Below are positions 35,134-43,926 of a stretch of 64,000 nucleotides of DNA, piece after piece (the first letter of the stretch is position 1; each line of letters begins with the position of its first letter). The position numbers and the translations under genes are program-made. Under the pieces are notes generated by a model. That model made no database searches. It saw only the letters and a list, made by a program, of their open reading frames with translations, and was not told the DNA's origin. Source of the stretch: Nitrospira sp. (GTDB lineage: Bacteria; Nitrospirota; Nitrospiria; Nitrospirales; Nitrospiraceae); NCBI GenBank assembly GCA_037045225.1, contig JBAOHZ010000009.1, positions 2,604,001-2,668,000 of the forward strand. Reading direction: 5' to 3'.

Positions 35134-36390
35134 CTAGGTTCCCATTTCCCACGAGGCCAAGTACTTCACTTGTTCTTTCGTGAGCTTGTCGATTGACACG
35201 CCCATGCCGGCGAGTTTGAGCCGGGAGATTTCCTTGTCGATATCGGCTGGAACCGGATAGACCTTCTTCTCCAGCTTCTTATAGTTCTTCACGATATATT
35301 CGGCGCCTAAGGCCTGGTTCGCGAAACTCATATCCATCACGCTGGAAGGATGGCCTTCCGCGGTGGCGAGATTTACGAGACGGCCCTCGCCCAGAAGGCT
35401 GACGCGTCGGCCGTTCTTCAGAGTGTATTGGTCCACACCCGAGCGCACGGCGAGTTTCTTCTTGCTGAGCTTTTCCAATGCAGGAATATCCAATTCAACA
35501 TTGAAGTGTCCGGAGTTACAGACGATTGCCCCGTCTTTCATGGCGGCAAAGTGCTCGCCGCGAATGACCTTCAAGTTGCCCGTGACCGTGACGAAGAAGT
35601 CGCCGAGGGGGGCTGCTTCATCCATCGGCATGACCCGGAATCCGTCCATGACGGCCTCGAGACCCTTCAATGGATCGATTTCAGTCACAATGACGTTCGC
35701 GCCCATTCCGCGTGCGCGCGTGGCGATGCCGCGGCCGCACCAGCCGTAGCCGGCAACGACAAGTGTGGAGCCGCACACCAACCGATTGGTGGCACGGACG
35801 ATACCGTCCATGGTGCTTTGGCCGGTGCCGTACCGATTGTCGAACATGTGTTTTGTGTCCGCATCGTTCACGGAGATGACCGGAAACTTCAGCACTTTCT
35901 TTTCGGCCATGCTGCGAAGGCGGATGACGCCGGTGGTGGTTTCCTCTGTTCCGCCGATCACGTTGCGGAGTAAGTCTTTCCGCTTCGAGTGCAGGTGGGA
36001 GACCACATCGGCGCCGTCGTCCATCGAGAGATGTGGTTTGTGGGCGATGGCCGACTCAATGTGCCGGTAGTATGTCTTGTTGTCCTCTCCCTTGATGGCA
36101 AAGGTCGGGATCCCTTCATGCCGCACCAGAGCAGCGGCGACATCGTCTTGCGTGCTCAACGGATTGGAGGCGCAGAGGCGAACATCTGCTCCACCAGCTT
36201 TGAGGGTTTTCATCAAGTTGGCTGTCTCGGTGGTCACGTGCAGGCACGCGGTGGCGCGGATGCCCTTGAGCGGCTGTTCTCGCTCAAAGCGTTTGCGAAT
36301 GAGTCGGAGCACCGGCATCGTCGCCTCCGCCCATTCGATTTTCAATTTTCCCTGGTCGGCTAATCCCATGTCTTTTACATCGTAGTCCAC
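35134..36390 (-). CDS. ahcY: Adenosylhomocysteinase
   Basis: AhcY splits S-adenosylhomocysteine to adenosine and homocysteine, relieving inhibition of methyltransferases. The 418-residue form binds NAD through VVAGYGWCGRGIATRARGMGA, and LHVTTETANL and NSGHFNVELD are conserved. The GTG at 36390 has a perfect AGGAGG site. It lies downstream of metK but a terminator separates them, so it probably has its own promoter or depends on read-through. Confidence 0.97.
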   Translation of the reverse strand: MDYDVKDMGLADQGKLKIEWAEATMPVLRLIRKRFEREQPLKGIRATACLHVTTETANLMKTLKAGGADVRLCASNPLSTQDDVAAALVRHEGIPTFAIKGEDNKTYYRHIESAIAHKPHLSMDDGADVVSHLHSKRKDLLRNVIGGTEETTTGVIRLRSMAEKKVLKFPVISVNDADTKHMFDNRYGTGQSTMDGIVRATNRLVCGSTLVVAGYGWCGRGIATRARGMGANVIVTEIDPLKGLEAVMDGFRVMPMDEAAPLGDFFVTVTGNLKVIRGEHFAAMKDGAIVCNSGHFNVELDIPALEKLSKKKLAVRSGVDQYTLKNGRRVSLLGEGRLVNLATAEGHPSSVMDMSFANQALGAEYIVKNYKKLEKKVYPVPADIDKEISRLKLAGMGVSIDKLTKEQVKYLASWEMGT

Positions 36391-36440
36391 TGGTCATCCT
36401 CCTGTGTTGTGTCTGAGTATCAATTGATGTGCGAATGCAG

Positions 36441-36469
36441 AAAAAAGGGGCGGGCTTGCGACCCGCCCC
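36441..36469 (-). terminator. Intrinsic terminator after metK
   Basis: Reading the minus strand, GGGGCGGG pairs with CCCGCCCC across a 7-nt loop and is followed by six T. It ends the metK transcript about 50 bp before ahcY. Confidence 0.88.
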
Positions 36470-36497
36470 CTCGGCTGGTGCGACGCGCGACGGGACC

Positions 36498-37646
36498 TTA
36501 GAGGCCTGCGTCCTTGCGCAAGGCTTTGGCTTTATCGGTAATTTCCCAGGTGAACCCCGGTTCGTTACGACCGAAGTGTCCGTAGGCCGCGGTCTGCTTA
36601 AAAATGGGCCGGCGGAGCTTGAGATGGTCGATGATTCCACGTGGAGTCAATGGGAAATGCTTCCGGACGAGTTTATCCAGGCTTTCGGGTGCGACCTTCT
36701 CGGTGTCCTTGGTGTCGACCAAGACGGAGACGGGATCAGCCACGCCGATGGCATAGGCCAGCTGGACTTCGCACTTTGCGGCCAGTCCGGCAGCAACGAT
36801 GTTCTTGGCAATGTAGCGAGCCATGTACGAGGCTGAGCGATCCACTTTCGAAGGATCTTTCCCTGAGAAGGCACCTCCGCCGTGGCTCCCATGTCCGCCG
36901 TAGGTATCGACAATGATCTTCCGGCCAGTGAGGCCGGTATCGCCCATCGGGCCGCCGACCACGAATCGACCGGTCGGGTTGATATGGTGTTTCACGCTTG
37001 TCGGGTGGTACAAGCCTTTCGGCATGGAGGGCTTGATGACGTGCTCCATCAAATCCCTTTCAATCTGCTTATTGGTCACATCGGGGCTGTGTTGCGTGGA
37101 GACGACGATGGTATCGATACGGAAGGGCTTCCCGTCCTTGTATTCCACTGTGACTTGGGATTTGCCGTCGGGGCGAACCCATTTCAGGATCTTTTTCTTG
37201 CGCACTTCGGCCAACCGCTTGGTCAATCGATGGGCCAGTACGATCGGCATCGGCATGAGTTCGGTGGTTTCGTTGGTGGCATACCCGAACATGAGTCCCT
37301 GGTCGCCAGCACCACCGGAATCCACACCCATGGCGATATCCCCGGACTGCTGGTGAATGGAGGTCAGGACCGAGCAGGTATTGGAGTCGAATCCCCAGGA
37401 GGCATCCGTATACCCGACATCCTTGATGACTTCGCGAATGATGTCGGGAATCTCCACGTAGGCCTTGGTGGAGATTTCTCCAGCGACGAAGGCGATGCCG
37501 GTTGTCAGGATGGTTTCACAGGCGACGCGTGACAACTTGTCTTGGGCAATAATGGCGTCTAAAATTCCGTCTGAGATCTGATCGGCAATCTTATCCGGGT
37601 GCCCTTCGGTGACCGACTCAGACGTGAACAGATAGTTATGTCTCAT
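36498..37646 (-). CDS. metK: S-adenosylmethionine synthetase
   Basis: MetK makes SAM from methionine and ATP. The 382-residue protein contains GHPDKIADQISDGILD, GAGDQGLMFGYATNET and GGGAFSGKDPSKVDRSA. It starts at an ATG preceded by AGGGGGAAC. A candidate promoter lies about 120 bp upstream, leaving a leader that could be regulated. Together with ahcY, metF and the radical SAM gene it forms a methyl-cycle neighbourhood. Confidence 0.98.
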   Translation of the reverse strand: MRHNYLFTSESVTEGHPDKIADQISDGILDAIIAQDKLSRVACETILTTGIAFVAGEISTKAYVEIPDIIREVIKDVGYTDASWGFDSNTCSVLTSIHQQSGDIAMGVDSGGAGDQGLMFGYATNETTELMPMPIVLAHRLTKRLAEVRKKKILKWVRPDGKSQVTVEYKDGKPFRIDTIVVSTQHSPDVTNKQIERDLMEHVIKPSMPKGLYHPTSVKHHINPTGRFVVGGPMGDTGLTGRKIIVDTYGGHGSHGGGAFSGKDPSKVDRSASYMARYIAKNIVAAGLAAKCEVQLAYAIGVADPVSVLVDTKDTEKVAPESLDKLVRKHFPLTPRGIIDHLKLRRPIFKQTAAYGHFGRNEPGFTWEITDKAKALRKDAGL

Positions 37647-37767
37647 TGTTCCCCCTGGAATTGAAGTGATTCGAGGATGCGGCGATTAAGGTCAGGTGGC
37701 ACGACGGCTGAAAGTGGAAGATGCTGCGCTTCGCCTGAATTAGGCAACTCCGCAAAAAACTAAAGCA

Positions 37768-37796
37768 ATAGTAGCTGACCGGGTGCTTTTTGTCTA
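37768..37796 (-). promoter_or_regulatory. Candidate sigma-70 promoter of metK
   Basis: On the minus strand TAGACA (37796-37791) and TACTAT (37773-37768) are separated by 17 bp. Transcription would start near 37760, about 115 nt before the metK ATG. Confidence 0.45.
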
Positions 37797-37843
37797 CCGT
37801 TCAGATGGAATTGATCGAGTCTCACCGGAGGCGCGTGCCTTGC

Positions 37844-37873
37844 TTGACAGCCCTTCGAGTCGACTTGTAAGAT
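37844..37873 (+). promoter_or_regulatory. Candidate sigma-70 promoter of the cytochrome c maturation genes
   Basis: A perfect TTGACA (37844-37849) and TAAGAT (37868-37873) are separated by 18 bp. Transcription would start near 37880. Confidence 0.5.
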
Positions 37874-38045
37874 AGCTTACTTTTCGCGTATTTGGAACAT
37901 TTTTCTCATAAACGCTCTGCCTCGGCACTTCCAACCTCGTGGTATCGGCCTACATTGGCGCAGGATCCCACACGCAGCTCGTCATTTGAGTATGATGATG
38001 GGGTCTGTATAACGGCCAGGTCGAAGCAGCGAGGTATGTTGATTC

Positions 38046-39482
38046 ATGAACGATAAACCCGACGCAGCATCTGACGTGAGCGCATCGTCTCCGCGCACTT
38101 CCGGCCTCGGCTGGGAGGAGTTTTCTCGCGAGGTCGTAGACTTTTTTGCCTCGATTAAATTGGCAATGTTTCTGTTCATCGTGTTGGCGATGACCGCGAC
38201 CATCGGTACGGTCATTCAGCAAGGTGAGCGTCCGGAAACCTATGTGCAGGAGTATGGAGAAGAAGCCTATCGCTGGTTTCTCCGGCTGGGTTTTACCGAC
38301 GTCTACCACACCTGGTGGTTCACCAGTCTGCTGGGGCTCCTCTGCGTCAATTCTCTCACCTGTTTCCATAAACGGTTTCCCAGTGTGTGGCGGTCCATGC
38401 GGCAGGATAAGGTCAGCGTGTCGTTGGCTTTCATCCAAGGTATGAAGCAGCAGGCCACCCTTTCGCTCAATCAGTCGCGAGACGCCGTGGCCGAGGGACT
38501 TGTAAAACTCTTCGCTGAAAAAGGCTATCGGGTGTTAGCCAAGAGCGATCCCGGCGAGGTGACGGTCTACGCGACCAAGGGCATTATGGGCCGGGTCGGG
38601 GCGCATGTTGCCCATCTCAGCGCAACGGTGATCGTCTTGGGGGGACTGCTCGGGAGCTACTATGGATTTCAAGAGTTTGGGGTGTGCCTGGAAGGGCAGA
38701 CGTACCATATCCCGCGGGGGAATTTTGATCTTCGTGTCGACAAGTTCTGGATCGATTACCACGAGAACGGATCGGTCAAATCCTATAACAGCACGTTGAC
38801 CGTAATCGATCAGGGGGTTCCTGCCACGACCAAGACGATCACGGTGAATGATCCACTGGTCTATAAGGGAATTTGGTTCTACCAATCCAGCTATGGCGAC
38901 GCCTGGGATCAAATTGAAGCCGCGCGAATCAACATCAAGGAGAAGGGCAGCGACAAGATTATCGCCACGGTAGACCTGGAGTGGAACAAGGAAAAGGCCG
39001 TCGAGGGTCTTCCGTTGAAGATGAAGATGACGGATTTTGTGGCGGATTTTGCCTTTAATTCGACCGAAAAGAAAGTGTTCTCAAAAACCGCCGAGCATGC
39101 CAACCCGGCTATCCGCCTGACGGTTGATGAGCGGAGTAGCGTGCAGTCCACACCGTGGGTGTTCTACCACTATCCCGACCTGTTTGAGATTAAAGACTCG
39201 GCGTACCAATTCGAATTTATCGGGTATCAGCCGAAGAAGTTCACCGGTCTGCAGATTGCCAGGAATCCGGGCATCAATATGGTCTGGATCGGGTGTACGA
39301 TGTTGGTGGTAGGGATGACGCTCTCGTCATTGATTTATCATCGACGGCTGTGGGCGAAGATCGTTCCGGGCGAGTCCGGTGTCACGCTTCATCTTGGTGG
39401 AACCACGCATAAGAGTCAGATCGATTTCCAGAAAGAGTTTAGGAAATTGACGGAGAAAATCAACGCCCAATCTCAATCCTGA
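38046..39482 (+). CDS. resB: Cytochrome c biogenesis protein ResB/Ccs1
   Basis: ResB with CcsA forms the system II haem lyase at the outside of the cytoplasmic membrane. The 478-residue protein has membrane segments near 37-57, 88-103 and 190-210, a large periplasmic domain, and a last segment at about 418-438. LAMFLFIVLAMTATIGTVIQQ is the typical first segment. It begins the run resB-ccsA-tlpA-tlpA-ccdA. Confidence 0.93.
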   Translation: MNDKPDAASDVSASSPRTSGLGWEEFSREVVDFFASIKLAMFLFIVLAMTATIGTVIQQGERPETYVQEYGEEAYRWFLRLGFTDVYHTWWFTSLLGLLCVNSLTCFHKRFPSVWRSMRQDKVSVSLAFIQGMKQQATLSLNQSRDAVAEGLVKLFAEKGYRVLAKSDPGEVTVYATKGIMGRVGAHVAHLSATVIVLGGLLGSYYGFQEFGVCLEGQTYHIPRGNFDLRVDKFWIDYHENGSVKSYNSTLTVIDQGVPATTKTITVNDPLVYKGIWFYQSSYGDAWDQIEAARINIKEKGSDKIIATVDLEWNKEKAVEGLPLKMKMTDFVADFAFNSTEKKVFSKTAEHANPAIRLTVDERSSVQSTPWVFYHYPDLFEIKDSAYQFEFIGYQPKKFTGLQIARNPGINMVWIGCTMLVVGMTLSSLIYHRRLWAKIVPGESGVTLHLGGTTHKSQIDFQKEFRKLTEKINAQSQS

Positions 39483-39559
39483 CAATCGATGCGGAGCGGC
39501 TCTGAGACAGGTCTCACTCGGTTGTCGCTGCGCGTGATGAGAGATAGACGGAGGTCCGT

Positions 39560-40474
39560 ATGATGCGATCACTGTTCCTGTTCGATATGACATTCTGGCT
39601 CTATTTGGCTGCCTTAGGTTTGTATGTGGCGTATTTGTTCGCGAAGCGTCCTGCCATGCAGATGGTTCCGGCGGGGCACCCGATCGAGAATCTCGAGGAA
39701 CGTGATGGGGCCTGGGCTACCCAACTGGGGCAGGTGGCCACCCTTGTCACCGTCTTCGGGTGGGTGCTGAACACGCTGGCCTTGACGACGCGGGCATTTG
39801 AGCGAATGGAGCATTCCGGGACCTTTGCGCCTTGGTCGAACCAGTTCGAAGCGATGGCCTATGTGTCCTGGGCTATTATCTTGGGATACGTGCTCCTGGA
39901 GTTCCGATACCGGATCAAGGCGGTGGGGGCCTTTGTGGTGGGCATCGGGTTTATCGCCATGGGCGCCGCATCCCTCTTGCCCTATCGCTATCAAACCGCA
40001 GAGCCGCTTGTGCCCGCGTTGAACAGCTACTGGATTTACATCCATGTCTCCGTCACCTTGACCAGCTACGCGGCATTCGCCATGGCGGGGGGATTGGGCT
40101 TGATGTATCTTTTCAAAGAACGGGCCGTCAATCGCGACAGTCAGTCCCGCTTCTATGCGGCCTTTCCCGATCTTGAAACCATTGATGAGCTTGGCTATAA
40201 GGCGATCATGTTGGGGTTTCCGCTGTTGGCCTTCGGGATCATCCTTGGGGCGATGTGGGCGAATTACGCATGGGGCGGGTATTGGAGTTGGGATCCAAAA
40301 GAAACTTGGTCGTTGATCGTGTGGCTGATTTATGGCGCGTATATCCATGCCCGCATGACTCGGGGGTGGGAAGGCCATAAAGCGGCGATCTATGCGATCT
40401 TCGGCTTTCTCATGGTCATTTTTTGTTTCTGGGGAGTGAATTTTCTGCTCTCCGGTCTGCATGCCTACGCGTAG
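39560..40474 (+). CDS. ccsA: Cytochrome c biogenesis protein CcsA (haem-handling)
   Basis: The 304-residue, about eight-segment membrane protein carries the tryptophan-rich haem-handling motif WGGYWSWDPKETWSL near 250-265. It brings haem across the membrane for ResB/CcsA ligation to c-type apocytochromes. A GGAGG site precedes two adjacent ATG codons (39560, 39563). The next gene follows after 3 bp. Confidence 0.95.
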   Translation: MMRSLFLFDMTFWLYLAALGLYVAYLFAKRPAMQMVPAGHPIENLEERDGAWATQLGQVATLVTVFGWVLNTLALTTRAFERMEHSGTFAPWSNQFEAMAYVSWAIILGYVLLEFRYRIKAVGAFVVGIGFIAMGAASLLPYRYQTAEPLVPALNSYWIYIHVSVTLTSYAAFAMAGGLGLMYLFKERAVNRDSQSRFYAAFPDLETIDELGYKAIMLGFPLLAFGIILGAMWANYAWGGYWSWDPKETWSLIVWLIYGAYIHARMTRGWEGHKAAIYAIFGFLMVIFCFWGVNFLLSGLHAYA

Positions 40475-40477
40475 ACC

Positions 40478-41101
40478 ATGACAGACCATACGCATCAAAG
40501 CTCCCCGAATCCCGCGCCGAGGACCGGTCCATCCCGAAGCGTAGTGGTCATTGCCGCTGCAGCCATTCTTGGCGTGATGTTTCTCGTGGTCTGGTTGCAG
40601 AGTTCCAAGTACGAACCGTTGGTGGTGGGCAAAGAGGCGCCGGATTTTCAGTTGCCTGACTTAAACGACAAGCAACTGCGGCTGTCGGACTACCGCGGGA
40701 AAGTGGTGTTCTTGAACTTTTGGGCGACCTGGTGCAAACCATGCCGAGAAGAAATGCCTTCGATGGAGGTCCTGTATAAAAACTTTGAGAAGGACGGGCT
40801 GGTGATTCTTGCGGTCAGCATCGACCGGGTCACGACGAAGAAGGAGATCCCGCCGTTTGTAAAAGGCCTGAATCTCACATTCCCGGTCTTGGTCGATTCC
40901 TGGGGGCAGACCGATAAGCGTTACAAACTCATGGGCGTTCCAGAGACGTATATCATCGACCAGCAGGGAGTGCTTCGCGAGAAAGTGATCGGCCCTCGGG
41001 ACTGGACCAGATTGGACAACCTCAAGGTACTGACGAACCTGCTTAAGCCTGCGGAGAAGGCCGCGCAGGCGATCCCGGCTCAAGAGCCTCCCACGTCATA
41101 A
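40478..41101 (+). CDS. Membrane-anchored TlpA/ResA-type thiol-disulfide oxidoreductase (1)
   Basis: The 207-residue protein has an N-terminal membrane anchor (about 21-42) and a thioredoxin fold with FWATWCKPCREEMPS as the redox site. It should keep apocytochrome c cysteines reduced outside the cytoplasm. It follows ccsA by 3 bp. A second, different TlpA-type gene follows directly, so the two may act on different substrates. Confidence 0.92.
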   Translation: MTDHTHQSSPNPAPRTGPSRSVVVIAAAAILGVMFLVVWLQSSKYEPLVVGKEAPDFQLPDLNDKQLRLSDYRGKVVFLNFWATWCKPCREEMPSMEVLYKNFEKDGLVILAVSIDRVTTKKEIPPFVKGLNLTFPVLVDSWGQTDKRYKLMGVPETYIIDQQGVLREKVIGPRDWTRLDNLKVLTNLLKPAEKAAQAIPAQEPPTS

Positions 41102-41109
41102 CGGTGAAG

Positions 41110-41670
41110 ATGAATCGTTGGCCGGTACTCTCCATAGTTGCCGCAGCGGTGATGGTCGGCGGAGGATTTTCTGCCGACGCCCGAGGGGCATCCTTCTCCA
41201 CGCAAGGCGCTCCGATGCCCGTTGTCGAGCGCATTCCCCAGGTCGATGAGGAAGCCCCGAACTTCCTCCTGCGCGACTCTGAAGGGTTCAATGTGACGCT
41301 CGATCAATTCCGTGGCAAGGTTGTGCTGTTGAATTTTTGGGCGACCTGGTGTGGTCCCTGCAAAATCGAGATGCCGGCGATGGAACGGTTGTATCGAACG
41401 TTTAGTCGTAAAGATTTTGAGATTCTGGCCGTCTCAACCGATGCGCAGGGGGCTGCCGTGACGCGCCCCTTCCAACGAGAGGTCGGCTTCACCTTTCCTG
41501 TTCTGCACGATGCCGATTTCCGCATCGGGCTTCAGTATGGCGCACGCCAGCTGCCCATGACCTTTCTGATCGATCGCAAGGGCATCATTCGCAACCGGAT
41601 TCCCGGGGCTCGTGACTGGAGCGCGCCTGCGGGGAAGCGCCTAGTCGAATCGTTGTTGCAGGGATCCTAA
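41110..41670 (+). CDS. Exported TlpA/ResA-type thiol-disulfide oxidoreductase (2)
   Basis: The 186-residue protein starts at ATG 41110 (a GTG at 41104 is also possible) and has a signal peptide ending near DARGA-SF. The active site is FWATWCGPCKIEMPA. It differs from its neighbour in the dipeptide between the cysteines (GP versus KP), which affects redox potential in this family. ccdA follows after 2 bp. Confidence 0.9.
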   Translation: MNRWPVLSIVAAAVMVGGGFSADARGASFSTQGAPMPVVERIPQVDEEAPNFLLRDSEGFNVTLDQFRGKVVLLNFWATWCGPCKIEMPAMERLYRTFSRKDFEILAVSTDAQGAAVTRPFQREVGFTFPVLHDADFRIGLQYGARQLPMTFLIDRKGIIRNRIPGARDWSAPAGKRLVESLLQGS

Positions 41671-41672
41671 GT

Positions 41673-42419
41673 ATGACCGATTCAGTGCAGTCGATTTCAT
41701 TTGTGGCGGCATTTTCCGCGGGACTGCTCTCGTTCGTGTCGCCCTGTGTGCTGCCGCTCGTCCCCTCCTATATTTCCTACATCACGGGACTCTCGATCGA
41801 GCAGCTCACCGATATCTCCGAACGGAACCGCTTTCGGAAGGCGATCGTGCTGAACTCTCTGCTCTTCATCGCAGGGTTTTCGACGGTGTTCATCGCATTC
41901 GGCGCGTCGGCCAGTCTGTTAGGGCAGGCGTTGATGACCTACCAGGAGCATCTGCGACGGTTCGGAGGCATTGTCGTCATCATTTTCGGCCTCTATCTCC
42001 TGGGTATCCTGAATTTGAACTTTCTGAAAATGGAACACCGGTATCAGTTTCGGAATCGACCAGCCGGGTTTCTGGGTTCGTTCCTGATCGGGATTGCGTT
42101 TGCGGCGGGCTGGACGCCCTGTGTGGGGCCTGTCCTGGGGACAATCCTGCTCTATGCCAGTACGACCGAATCGATGTTCAGCGGTGTCGTGTTGCTGACG
42201 TTTTACTCACTGGGACTAGCCCTACCGCTGTTTCTGACTGCGCTGGGCGTCGATCGATTTCTGAGTTACTTTAAAGAAGTGCGCGCGTATCTTTGGGGTG
42301 TGTCGACGGTGAGCGGGGTACTGCTCATTGTGGTGGGCGTGATGATCTACGCGAATTCGCTGACCATGATCACAAGCTTTCTCGAACGATACGGGATTGG
42401 TTGGTATCTCGGTCAATAA
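41673..42419 (+). CDS. ccdA: Thiol-disulfide membrane transporter CcdA
   Basis: CcdA carries reducing equivalents from cytoplasmic thioredoxin across the membrane to TlpA/ResA proteins. The 248-residue protein has six membrane segments and the two conserved cysteines in SFVSPCVLPLVPSY and AAGWTPCVGPVLG. It completes the system II set. Confidence 0.95.
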   Translation: MTDSVQSISFVAAFSAGLLSFVSPCVLPLVPSYISYITGLSIEQLTDISERNRFRKAIVLNSLLFIAGFSTVFIAFGASASLLGQALMTYQEHLRRFGGIVVIIFGLYLLGILNLNFLKMEHRYQFRNRPAGFLGSFLIGIAFAAGWTPCVGPVLGTILLYASTTESMFSGVVLLTFYSLGLALPLFLTALGVDRFLSYFKEVRAYLWGVSTVSGVLLIVVGVMIYANSLTMITSFLERYGIGWYLGQ

Positions 42420-42540
42420 CTCGGACCTCTTGTCTTTCCTTCCCCGTCGGCCCCTCGCATAGTATTCACGCGGCATGGTGCGTTCCAATCTCGGGCAAGG
42501 CCGAGTTGGATCCGTCGGTGCCCCAATCGGAAGACCGTCC

Positions 42541-43749
42541 ATGGCTCTTGGAGAACCGGACATAACCTACGATGTGATCGTTGTCGGCATGGGTCCGGCT
42601 GGAGCGGTGGCTGCTGCGGCTCTCAGTCGGGGCGGTCTCGCGGTAGTCGGCTTCGATAAAACGGCCCATCCCCGGTACAAGGTCTGCGGCGGCGGACTGT
42701 CGGCGCGCATCGATCAGCTGTTAGACCCTGGGTTCCGCTCGGTCGTCGAACAGACGGTCAATAGTGTTCAGTTTGTGTACCGCGGGCAAGATCCTCTCCT
42801 CATCGAGTCCCCCCAACCCATTGCCTACATGGTTATGCGAGATCGTTTCGATCACTACCTAGTGCAGCAAGCAATTCAGGCAGGCACCGAGATCCGGGCC
42901 GGTGAGGGGGTCCTTGAGATGAGTCAGGATGCCGATCACGTTGAGGTTGTAACTCAAGCGGGTCGATATCGCGCAAAAATAGTCATCGGTGCAGACGGAG
43001 CCAATAGCCTGGTCGCGCGGCAGTTATTCCCGAACCGCTCCCTCTTTCGCGCGCCGGCGCTGGAAAGTGAGGTCTTGCTTGGAAAGAACGGACACTATCC
43101 TGGCGCCACAACGATCCTGGTTGATGTGGGTGCGGCTCGTCAAGGATACGGATGGATCTTCCCTAAGGGAAATGGCGTGTCGGTAGGGGTGGGAGAGTTC
43201 TGTCGCAAGGCGACGAGTTTGCGCACGACCTTTGATCGTTTTGTCAGCGCAGAACATGGGTTGTCAGGCCGGACGGTGCCGCGTCCTGTGGGGCATCCGA
43301 TTCCTGTCTATTCAGAATCTGAGCGTGGACAGGGGCATGCGGCTGGTTCGCAGTTCGTGAACGGTCGCGCAGTATTGGTGGGTGATGCGGGGCATTTGGT
43401 CGATCCGCTGTTTGGCGAGGGCATTTATTACGCCGTCCGCTCCGGGCAACTTGCGGCGCAGGCGATTCTGGGAAACCTACAGGCCCACCACGAGTCGCTC
43501 GGCGCCTACGAGGCATCGTTGGAGCGTCATGTCCTGCCCGACTTCAGAGTCACGGCGAGAATCGCTCGTGTCATCTATGCCTTTCCGCGCCTTGGCTTCA
43601 GGCTTCTCCGCCGGTATCAAGATGTGGTCCAGTCTTATTTCGAGGTTCTTCAAGGGCGCACGACGGCCGAACACTTTCTCCCTGCCGCGAAAACGCGCCT
43701 CAAGGCGTCGGTCAACGATCTGTTGCTCGAGGCCTTGCACCTACGCTGA
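42541..43749 (+). CDS. Geranylgeranyl-reductase-family FAD oxidoreductase
   Basis: The 402-residue flavoprotein has an FAD motif VIVVGMGPAGAVAAAALSRGG, the PRYKVCGGGLS substrate loop, and GDAGHLVDPLFGEGIYYA. The family reduces isoprenoid double bonds or acts as other FAD monooxygenase-like enzymes. The start is uncertain: ATG 42541 (chosen) or ATG 42475 without a ribosome-binding site. It follows ccdA by about 120 bp. The substrate is unknown; menaquinone or isoprenoid side chains are possible. Confidence 0.85.
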   Translation: MALGEPDITYDVIVVGMGPAGAVAAAALSRGGLAVVGFDKTAHPRYKVCGGGLSARIDQLLDPGFRSVVEQTVNSVQFVYRGQDPLLIESPQPIAYMVMRDRFDHYLVQQAIQAGTEIRAGEGVLEMSQDADHVEVVTQAGRYRAKIVIGADGANSLVARQLFPNRSLFRAPALESEVLLGKNGHYPGATTILVDVGAARQGYGWIFPKGNGVSVGVGEFCRKATSLRTTFDRFVSAEHGLSGRTVPRPVGHPIPVYSESERGQGHAAGSQFVNGRAVLVGDAGHLVDPLFGEGIYYAVRSGQLAAQAILGNLQAHHESLGAYEASLERHVLPDFRVTARIARVIYAFPRLGFRLLRRYQDVVQSYFEVLQGRTTAEHFLPAAKTRLKASVNDLLLEALHLR

Positions 43750-43926
43750 CACCCGTTGCGAGCTCCGCCGGCGGTGTTCTCGCAGGACGTGGACACCACA
43801 TCGTCACAGAGATGGCCACGGATGTACGAGAGTCTATTGGCTACGTCGTAACCCCCGCTGTGACCGTGCGGGCGACCGTTGTGAACAGGTCTCAAATGAG
43901 TGGTTGAACGGGAGGTTCGTCGCCTA

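Larger units (their letters stand above)
37647..38045. other. Divergent promoter region of metK and resB
   Basis: About 400 bp without a gene. It carries candidate promoters for both directions (listed separately), a leader of about 120 nt before metK and one of about 165 nt before resB. No riboswitch consensus could be assigned by eye to the metK leader. Confidence 0.5.

Noticed and set aside
43750..43926. Possible small gene between the flavoprotein and bamD
   Set aside because: No frame with a start signal and family-like sequence; treated as the spacer between convergent genes.
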